From the NCBI GenBank assembly GCA_003510135.1, contig DOKY01000004.1:1-19945 (forward strand): a DNA stretch of 19,945 nt, read 5' to 3'. The stretch is from Pseudothermotoga sp. (lineage in GTDB: Bacteria > Thermotogota > Thermotogae > Thermotogales > DSM-5069). Shown here in pieces: positions 14,201-19,945 of the stretch. Positions within the stretch are counted from its first letter, which is position 1. Each line of letters begins with the position of its first letter. The notes under the pieces are model-generated. The model was not told the origin of the DNA and made no database searches. It was given only the letters and a program-made list of their open reading frames with translations. The position numbers and the translations under genes were made by a program.

Positions 14201-15568
14201 GTGAGGAAAGCTTTAGTGGTGTTGGGCGTGCTCGTGCTGCTGGTTTCAACCTTTGCACTGGTCAATCCAGATTACGAGAGTCCCATTGTTGCGGTGGTGG
14301 AAGCCTGTGCGCCGGCCGTCGTGAAAGTGGAGGCCGTCAAGACCGTTACTTCTCCGTACTTCGATCCATTCATCGAAGAGTTCTTCAAACGCTGGTTCGG
14401 CTATTCGCCGTTCGGTGGGACACAGAGAGCAACGAGCATAGGTTCTGGCTTCATCTTCGACGGGCGAGGTTACATACTGACCAACGAACACGTTGTGAGT
14501 GGAGCTTCCGAAATCACCGTAACACTCCTGGACGGTTCTTCCTACAGTGCCGAGTACGTTGGTGGAGATGCGGAACTGGACATAGCAGTGCTGAAGATCA
14601 GCGCTCAAAAGGACTTTCCAACCCTGGAATTCGGAGATTCCGACAGCATAAAGATAGGTGAGTGGGCCATAGCCATTGGGAATCCTCTCGGATTCCAGCA
14701 CACCGTGACCATAGGTGTGGTCAGCGCGACGGGTAGAAGGATTCCAAAGCCAGATGGATCTGGTTACTACACCAACCTGATTCAAACCGATGCGGCGATC
14801 AACCCGGGCAACAGCGGTGGACCGCTTCTGAACATACACGGTCAGGTGATAGGAATCAACACCGCGATCATCAACCCGCAGGAAGCAGTGAACCTCGGTT
14901 TTGCCATACCCATCAACACCGTGAAGAGGTTCATCAACCAGCTCGTCGAGACCGGCAAGGCTCAAAAGGCCTATCTCGGCGTCAGGGTCACCACCGTGAC
15001 GAACGAGCTCGCCAAGGCACTCGGGTTGAAGGTCAACAAAGGCGCTCTGATCGTACAGGTGCTGGAAGGTTCGCCCGCCGACAAGGCCGGTTTGAAGGAC
15101 AACGACGTGGTCGTCAAGTTCGATGGCGTTGACGTCAGCTCCGACGCAGAACTTGTCTCGCTCATACACAGCCACGTGCCGGGAGACACCGTTGAGATCA
15201 TCGTGAACAGAAATGGAAAAGAGATCAAATTCATCGTGACGCTGGGTGCCGCTTCAGATGAGCAAGCCCAAACGTCCGTTACTGCGAAAGAATTCGCAGG
15301 TTTGATCGTCGACGAAATAACTCCTGCCGACAGAGAGACCTACTCGATACCTGCCAGCGTGAACGGCGTGATCGTGAGACAGAACAAAGGTTCGCTCGGC
15401 CTACAGGTCGGCGACGTGATCGATCGAATCGCTGTGAGTGGACAGCGCTACACGATAAGATCTGTGAGCGATTGGAACCAGGTCGTGGAAAGGATCAAGA
15501 AGGGAGATTTCGTAGCGGTCTTCGCTGTCAGAAAGAACGCAAGACTCGTCTTCAGTTTCACATACTGA
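14201..15568 (+). CDS. htrA: HtrA/Deg-type serine protease with PDZ domains
   Basis: Envelope quality-control protease. Residues 1-20 form a signal peptide (MRKALVVLGVLVLLVSTFAL). The trypsin-like domain has the triad H97 (ILTNEHVV), D127 (ELDIAVL) and S205 (NPGNSGGP). A first PDZ domain spans about 256-350 from YLGVRV, and a diverged second one about 365-455. Total 455 residues is typical. The longer frame begins with GTG at 14192, but that codon overlaps the ribosome site GGAGG (14188-14192). GTG at 14201 is eight bases after it and starts exactly at the signal peptide, so I use it. It follows dus by 18 bases and is probably co-transcribed. A hairpin follows the stop. Confidence 0.95.
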   Translation: MRKALVVLGVLVLLVSTFALVNPDYESPIVAVVEACAPAVVKVEAVKTVTSPYFDPFIEEFFKRWFGYSPFGGTQRATSIGSGFIFDGRGYILTNEHVVSGASEITVTLLDGSSYSAEYVGGDAELDIAVLKISAQKDFPTLEFGDSDSIKIGEWAIAIGNPLGFQHTVTIGVVSATGRRIPKPDGSGYYTNLIQTDAAINPGNSGGPLLNIHGQVIGINTAIINPQEAVNLGFAIPINTVKRFINQLVETGKAQKAYLGVRVTTVTNELAKALGLKVNKGALIVQVLEGSPADKAGLKDNDVVVKFDGVDVSSDAELVSLIHSHVPGDTVEIIVNRNGKEIKFIVTLGAASDEQAQTSVTAKEFAGLIVDEITPADRETYSIPASVNGVIVRQNKGSLGLQVGDVIDRIAVSGQRYTIRSVSDWNQVVERIKKGDFVAVFAVRKNARLVFSFTY

Positions 15569-15591
15569 AGAGGGGCAGCACGCCCTTCTTC
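15567..15591 (+). terminator. Hairpin after htrA
   Basis: GAAGAGGGGC (15567-15576) / GCCCTTCTTC (15582-15591) form a 10-pair stem with one G-T wobble and a five-base loop, starting within the htrA stop codon. The bases after it (ATCTTCAAAA) are not a clean T-run, so termination may be partial and the downstream lipoprotein and PEGA genes may be read through. Confidence 0.5.
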
Positions 15592-15617
15592 ATCTTCAAA
15601 AACTTGGGGGTGGTGTG

Positions 15618-16262
15618 ATGAAAAGGTTGAAATGGTTTTTGATTGCGACATCTGCGATCGTCGCCCTGATACTGGTTTCGTGTGCTCCTTTACCTTTGAT
15701 CATACCCAGCATCACGCAGAACATCGTCGAAGTCACAGCCAACAGTGCAGACCCCTATCTGTCAGACCTTGCCGATTGGTGCGACCAAAATGATATTCTG
15801 ATGCTCTGGTACGAACTCGATCAACCACCAGATGGCTTTGACGGAAGAAATACCGCCTTTTCTGGTAGCCCTGCAGCCGAAGAGAACGTATATTTGAACA
15901 ACGAGTTTGTGGGAAACTACGGTACCACCGATCTGAATACGATTAAAAGCACAATCAATGCAAGCAAAACAACTTTCAGCGGAACACTGATTCTGTATCT
16001 CAAGGCTGATGATCTACTTGGAACAAGCTGGGATTTGATCGTAGGTGAGGCTGGCCAAACAAAAATAGCCGTTACGAACTACGTGCTCGTCGAGTTTCAA
16101 ACGGAAGGCAGCATCTACAAAGTGACCAAAGTACAGGTAGTTAGTGACTGGCAAAATTTCAATGTTCCTAAAGACATGTCGAGCATCACGAACAAAGGTT
16201 TCGCTTTCTTCAGGATCGATGATGACAGAGTCGTCGATGCACGAGTCATATATCCACAGTGA
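15618..16262 (+). CDS. Hypothetical lipoprotein
   Basis: Unrecognised, about 214 residues. The N-terminus has KRLK, a hydrophobic stretch and the lipobox LVSC, giving a lipid-anchored cysteine at about residue 22, so it is an envelope lipoprotein. The mature part is polar, rich in Asn, Thr and Asp, and looks like beta strands (LILYLKADD, YVLVEFQTEG, YKVTKVQVV). The start codons read GTGATG; I use the ATG at 15618, with GGGGGTGG upstream. It sits between htrA and the PEGA gene, which begins 15 bases after its stop, so the two are very likely one transcript and may act together at the cell surface. No enzymatic motif is seen. Confidence 0.8.
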   Translation: MKRLKWFLIATSAIVALILVSCAPLPLIIPSITQNIVEVTANSADPYLSDLADWCDQNDILMLWYELDQPPDGFDGRNTAFSGSPAAEENVYLNNEFVGNYGTTDLNTIKSTINASKTTFSGTLILYLKADDLLGTSWDLIVGEAGQTKIAVTNYVLVEFQTEGSIYKVTKVQVVSDWQNFNVPKDMSSITNKGFAFFRIDDDRVVDARVIYPQ

Positions 16263-16277
16263 TAAGGGGGGATACAG

Positions 16278-18104
16278 ATGAAAAGATCTTTGATCATCGT
16301 ACTGGCGCTATTAGTCACTGTCACGGCCCTTGCAGACATGCAGCTTAAAAACATAATAATTGTTCCACAGCCGAGCGAGCTTGAGGTCAAGGTGTGGTTG
16401 AACAAGCCAGAAGGTGCCGTGTATCAGGTTGGTGAATCGCTGAACATCTACTTTAAGGCGAACAAGAGTTGCTACGTGCTTATCTACGACATTCGCACCG
16501 ATGGCAAGATCACGCTCCTGTTTCCAAACAAATACGATTCCAACAACTACATCGCGCCGAACGTAACTTACAAACTTCCCATATCCAATCTGTACTCCTT
16601 CAAGGTCAGCCCACCCGAAGGAAAAGAGTTCATTCAGATCATAGCCAGCACGAGTTTCATACCCATCATCCAGCAGCTTAAGGACCTTGGTACGAAACAG
16701 ATGTTCCCTTTGCTCAGTGACGATGCAGAAAATTACGTGCAGAAACAGATTCTTCCATACCTCACCGGTGAATGGGCGAGCGATATAACTTACTTCTACG
16801 TCGGAAAAGCTCCGAGAACCGGTATCGCACAGCTTGAGTCCAATCCAACCGGCGCACACGTCTACGTCGATGGAAAGTACATTGGAAGAACCCCCGCAAG
16901 GGTTCAACTCGACGAAGGTCAGCATTTTGCAACGTTCTACTGGCAGGACCAAGTACGAACGGAGACCTTCGTTGTCATGGCGGGAACAACGGTGGTCGTG
17001 ACCGCCAACTTCATTCAAAAGACGATTCTGAACATAAACACGACGCCATCTGGAGCTCAGATATTCCTCGACGGCTCCTTTGTGGGTGTGAGTCCACTCC
17101 AGATCGAGGTGCAACCAGGTCAGCACACCGTTTTGGCAACGATGCCGGGTTATTCGGCCGCCCAGCAGAGCTTCAGCATCTCACCGGGTGAGACAAAGAC
17201 GATCAATCTGGTGTTGAGTCCGGAAGAAGCGACCTTGAAGGTCTACTCGATCCCGGCGGGTGCCTCGATCTACGTGAACGGCCAGTACAGAGGTGTCGCG
17301 CCTTCATCCGGCTTGACTTTGAAGTTGCCACCCGGTAGCTACAGTGTTGAAGCGAGGATGTCCGGCTATCATAGTTCTTCGACGACCGTGACGCTCAATC
17401 CGGGTGAAACTCGAACCATAACGCTCACGCTCGTTCCAATCGTGAGAAAAGGAACGCTCAACATATTCACCAATCCCGTCGGCGCATCGATCTACGTGGA
17501 TGGAAACTACGTAGGAACCACGAGGAGCACGGGCCTCTCTGTTCAAGTCGATCCAGGTACGCACACGATCATTGCGACGCTGGATGGTTATCAAGATACC
17601 TCTGTTACTGTGAACGTTGGGTCGGGCGAGACCAAACGTGTCGATATAACCCTGCCACCGATCATTAGAACAGGTTTCCTGTTGATCTACACAACCCCCG
17701 CGAACGCTTCCATATACGTTGATGGAAGATACGTTGGAGTCGCTGGTTCTTCAGGACTGAGAGTGGAAGTCGATGCGAACGTGGTGCACAGAGTGGTTGC
17801 GAGTTTGCAAGATTATGAGGACGCATCCGTGGAACTTCAGGTGGCACCGAACGAAACAAGAACTATCAGGCTCACGCTCGAACCGATCGTTAAGGTTGGC
17901 ACGGTGAGCATCAACAGTTCGCCTTCCAACGCGCTCGTGTACATAAACGGCTATCTCAAGGGCATCACGCCTCTGAAACTGGACCTCGAATACGGCACGT
18001 ACCAGCTCGTCGTTCTCAAAGGTGGATACTACGTGGAAGTGCTGACTCTCAACGTGGACAGAAAGTCGGTGAACGTTAGTGTCACGCTCAGGCCAATACA
18101 ATGA
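16278..18104 (+). CDS. Secreted DUF4384-like protein with six PEGA repeats
   Basis: 608 residues with a signal peptide (1-19, ending TALA). Residues about 30-175 look like a DUF4384 domain: VGESLNIYFKANKSCYVLIYDI and GKITLLFPN are its usual strands. Six PEGA repeats follow at roughly 182-246, 248-316, 318-388, 392-461, 466-535 and 541-605, each with a pattern such as PSGAQIFLDGSFVG and, in the middle ones, PGETRTITLTL. PEGA repeats are surface or cell-wall-associated beta modules, so this is probably an extended envelope or surface protein. GGGGGG lies seven bases before the ATG. It follows the lipoprotein gene closely and ends at a convergent hairpin. The exact role is unknown. Confidence 0.9.
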   Translation: MKRSLIIVLALLVTVTALADMQLKNIIIVPQPSELEVKVWLNKPEGAVYQVGESLNIYFKANKSCYVLIYDIRTDGKITLLFPNKYDSNNYIAPNVTYKLPISNLYSFKVSPPEGKEFIQIIASTSFIPIIQQLKDLGTKQMFPLLSDDAENYVQKQILPYLTGEWASDITYFYVGKAPRTGIAQLESNPTGAHVYVDGKYIGRTPARVQLDEGQHFATFYWQDQVRTETFVVMAGTTVVVTANFIQKTILNINTTPSGAQIFLDGSFVGVSPLQIEVQPGQHTVLATMPGYSAAQQSFSISPGETKTINLVLSPEEATLKVYSIPAGASIYVNGQYRGVAPSSGLTLKLPPGSYSVEARMSGYHSSSTTVTLNPGETRTITLTLVPIVRKGTLNIFTNPVGASIYVDGNYVGTTRSTGLSVQVDPGTHTIIATLDGYQDTSVTVNVGSGETKRVDITLPPIIRTGFLLIYTTPANASIYVDGRYVGVAGSSGLRVEVDANVVHRVVASLQDYEDASVELQVAPNETRTIRLTLEPIVKVGTVSINSSPSNALVYINGYLKGITPLKLDLEYGTYQLVVLKGGYYVEVLTLNVDRKSVNVSVTLRPIQ

Positions 18105-18126
18105 TCGATGGTACAACTTCATTGAA

Positions 18127-18152
18127 TTGAAGGGGGCGAAAGCCCCCTTCAA
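18127..18152. terminator. Convergent, probably bidirectional terminator
   Basis: TTGAAGGGGGC (18127-18137), a GAAA loop on the plus strand, and GCCCCCTTCAA (18142-18152) form a perfect 11-pair hairpin between the convergent PEGA and CBS-ACT genes. It overlaps the stop codon of the CBS-ACT gene. Tails on either side are only moderately T-rich. Confidence 0.75.
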
Positions 18153-18796
18153 TCTTGTCTCACGTCGATGATGGAAACGTTCGAAACACCTTCTAAGAGT
18201 TTTTTCTCGAAGTTTTCTCTGTCCAGCGACGGTTTGACCTTGATCACGACGTTGTACTCTTCTTTGGACTTTTCGTACGTGCTCACCGCTATGACGTCCC
18301 CACCACATTGATTCATCAAGTTCAGAATCCTTGCCAGGATGCCCGGCACGTTCCGAACCCTGAACACGTACCTGAATCCTTTTTCACGTGCGCCCAGCAT
18401 GTTGATGAACACTTTGAATATGTCAGTCTCGGTGACGATACCCACCAGCTTTTCTTCTTCCAACACCAGGAGTGAACCGATCTTTCTGTCCGCCATGATC
18501 CTCGCGGCTTCCTCTACGGGTGTGTTGGGATGCACGTGCACAACATCCTTTTTCATGATCTGTTTGACCGTGAGTTTGCCGAGCAAGGTGGTGAGTTCCC
18601 ATACGTCCAGTGTGGTCGCCTGTGAAGGTGAAGCCCTCAGCAAGTCTTTCTCGGCGACGATACCGACGACTCTATCGTTCTTCACCACAGGTAGTCTTCT
18701 GATACCCTTCGTCCTGATGATCTCCATCGCTTCGTGAAACGTTGTTTCAGGTGAGATCGTGACGACGCTGCTGGTCATGATATCCTTCACGAACAT
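18149..18796 (-). CDS. CBS-domain pair with C-terminal ACT domain
   Basis: A 215-residue soluble protein with two CBS modules, each with the typical end: IRRLPVVKNDRVVGIVAEKDLL (about 32-53) and IGSLLVLEEEKLVGIVTETDIF (106-127). An ACT-like domain follows from about 142 (YVFRVRNVPGILARILNLM, then VIAVSTYE). CBS pairs bind adenosyl nucleotides and ACT domains small ligands such as amino acids, so it is a likely sensor or regulator; no catalytic domain is present. The longer frame to 18850 is possible, but the ATG at 18796 has AAGGGGG seven bases upstream and starts at the first CBS strand. It stands alone, with its own promoter. Confidence 0.9.
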   Translation of the reverse strand: MFVKDIMTSSVVTISPETTFHEAMEIIRTKGIRRLPVVKNDRVVGIVAEKDLLRASPSQATTLDVWELTTLLGKLTVKQIMKKDVVHVHPNTPVEEAARIMADRKIGSLLVLEEEKLVGIVTETDIFKVFINMLGAREKGFRYVFRVRNVPGILARILNLMNQCGGDVIAVSTYEKSKEEYNVVIKVKPSLDRENFEKKLLEGVSNVSIIDVRQD

Positions 18797-18860
18797 CTTA
18801 AAACCCCCTTCCAAAAAGCGGTCTTGAAAAGTACTAGCGAATGAGCTCATCTTTTCATTT

Positions 18861-18890
18861 ATGATACACCAGATCTCAACGCTTTGTCAC
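18861..18890 (-). promoter_or_regulatory. Probable promoter of the CBS-ACT gene
   Basis: On the minus strand GTGACA (18885-18890) and TATCAT (18861-18866) are 18 bases apart, each one base off consensus. The gene starts about 65 bases downstream of the -10 box. Confidence 0.5.
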
Positions 18891-18893
18891 AAC

Positions 18894-18920
18894 AAAAAAG
18901 GACCCCTCACCGGGGTCCTT
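18894..18920 (-). terminator. Intrinsic terminator of the Omp-alpha-like gene
   Basis: AAGGACCCC (18898-18906) / GGGGTCCTT (18912-18920) with a five-base loop. On the minus strand it is followed by a run of six T (18894-18899), a textbook terminator 22 bases after the stop of the coiled-coil gene. Confidence 0.92.
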
Positions 18921-18942
18921 CAAATTGTTTCTCACAGTCACA

Positions 18943-19945
18943 TTATGGGCTTTGGCCGCCAGCCATCAGCATGCCGATCAGTCCTATCACCGCGCCCGCT
19001 GCACCTACGATGACGCCTATCAGACCCATGTTGTAAGCGTCGCTGATCTTCTTCGCTTGCTCGACCGTTGCCGCCTCTATATCGCTCATCCAGGGCTTGG
19101 AATCGATCTTCTTAGAGAGGCTGGCGATGTTCTGCTCGTTTTGAGCGACCTTCTGGCTCAGGGAGGTCAACTGACCTGCCAGCGCTCCAACGTTCCCTTC
19201 GAGCACGCTGACCTTCTTCGCCGCGCTGGAAGCGTCGGTAACATCTTTCTTGAGTTTTTCAACGTCGGTCACGAGCGATGCGACCTGACCTTCGAGCAGG
19301 GACAATCTCGCATCGAGCTGGCGTGACGTTGTTTCGAGCGCCTTCCTGAGACCGTCGACGTCTGAAGCGAGCTTCGTTTCGAGCATGGCAACCCGACCTT
19401 CAAGATCGCTGAAGCTCTTCTTCAACGTCGAAAGGACCTGCAGGCTGGATTCCAGGCTGTCTATCCTCTTGGACAGTGCGGTCAGATCGGCCTTCGTACC
19501 ATCGACGGATTTGGACAGCGCATCGACTCTTGAAGAAAGATTGTCGAATTTCGTGTCGAGATCGCTCACTCTCGCGTTCACCGAATCGATAGAGCCTTTC
19601 AGCTGGGACACGACCTGAGCGGAGATCTGCGCCTGTAGATCCGAAACACTCTTCTCAATTGCGGAGACTTTGGCGGAAAGCTGGTTGTACATCGTCATCA
19701 TTTTGTTTTCGGAAGCGGCGATCATGGTGGGCAAATCTCTTCTCACCTGTGAAATCTCCACAATCGTGGACTTCAAGCTGGAAATCTCGGCAAGAACAGT
19801 CTGAAGCGTTTGATCAGTCGCCGCCAGTTGCTCCCCTTGTCTCTGCGTTCTGTTGATCGCCGTGCTGACCAGATCTTCGAGTGCGGATATCCTTTTGAGC
19901 GCGGTCTGCAGATCGGCTGGGCCAGCAGCCAGCTGCTTGGTGAGA
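18943..19945 (-). CDS. Omp-alpha-like coiled-coil envelope spacer, C-terminal part
   Basis: The frame is open to the right edge, so the start is outside; at least 333 residues are seen. The body is one long coiled coil with heptad runs such as LDTKFDNLSSRVDALSKSV and KRIDSLESSLQVL. It ends in a hydrophobic anchor, MGLIGVIVGAAGAVIGLIG, and a short GGQSP tail. The Thermotoga Omp-alpha spacer has an N-terminal SLH domain, a rod-like coiled coil and just such a C-terminal membrane anchor, bridging the outer sheath and the cell body. That fit is strong, but the SLH domain is not in view. The TTG at 19776 is an internal codon, not the start. A strong terminator follows. Confidence 0.82.
   Translation of the reverse strand, partial: LTKQLAAGPADLQTALKRISALEDLVSTAINRTQRQGEQLAATDQTLQTVLAEISSLKSTIVEISQVRRDLPTMIAASENKMMTMYNQLSAKVSAIEKSVSDLQAQISAQVVSQLKGSIDSVNARVSDLDTKFDNLSSRVDALSKSVDGTKADLTALSKRIDSLESSLQVLSTLKKSFSDLEGRVAMLETKLASDVDGLRKALETTSRQLDARLSLLEGQVASLVTDVEKLKKDVTDASSAAKKVSVLEGNVGALAGQLTSLSQKVAQNEQNIASLSKKIDSKPWMSDIEAATVEQAKKISDAYNMGLIGVIVGAAGAVIGLIGMLMAGGQSP

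Overview
The window reads as a piece of a Thermotogota chromosome, most like Pseudothermotoga or Thermotoga. This rests on protein character, tightly overlapping genes with strong GGAGG-type ribosome sites, an obgE-nadD-dus block, and a coiled-coil protein with the C-terminal anchor expected of the Thermotoga outer-envelope spacer Omp-alpha. The genus is an inference; no search was run. Bases 1-29 are not biological: they match an Illumina adapter at 26 of 29 positions, so the window starts at a contig edge.

Region 1 (33-5355, minus strand) is a sugar-use operon: LacI-family regulator, PIG-L-type deacetylase, Gfo/Idh/MocA oxidoreductase, and the ATPase and permease of a ribose-class ABC importer. 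Most junctions overlap by a few bases. A near-consensus promoter and an AAACGTTT palindrome lie upstream. The sugar-binding protein is not in view. Region 2 (5356-6957) holds a tnpB-like fragment, an HD-GYP domain gene, a terminator, and a gene-poor stretch with a possible decayed plus-strand gene.

Region 3 (6958-10120, minus strand) is the homoserine/threonine operon hom-thrC-thrB. The hom gene is broken: about 60 central codons are missing and the frame is lost at the junction. A consensus promoter drives it, back to back with the promoter of a plus-strand branched-chain aminotransferase (10138-11019). The gap before obgE holds a hairpin terminator facing the minus strand, a decayed TnpB zinc ribbon, and a hairpin like the right end of an IS200/IS605 element.

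Region 4 (11355-15568, plus strand) is a housekeeping run of overlapping or abutting genes: obgE (GTPase, ribosome assembly), nadD (NAD synthesis), dus (tRNA dihydrouridine) and an HtrA/Deg envelope protease. Region 5 (15618-19945) concerns the cell envelope: an unrecognised lipoprotein, a DUF4384-like protein with six PEGA repeats, a convergent CBS-ACT protein, and the C-terminal part of an Omp-alpha-like coiled-coil spacer running off the right edge.

No clearly new system is proven. The best leads are the deacetylase/oxidoreductase/ABC operon, the broken hom gene, the two tnpB traces with the IS-type hairpin, and the envelope cluster.
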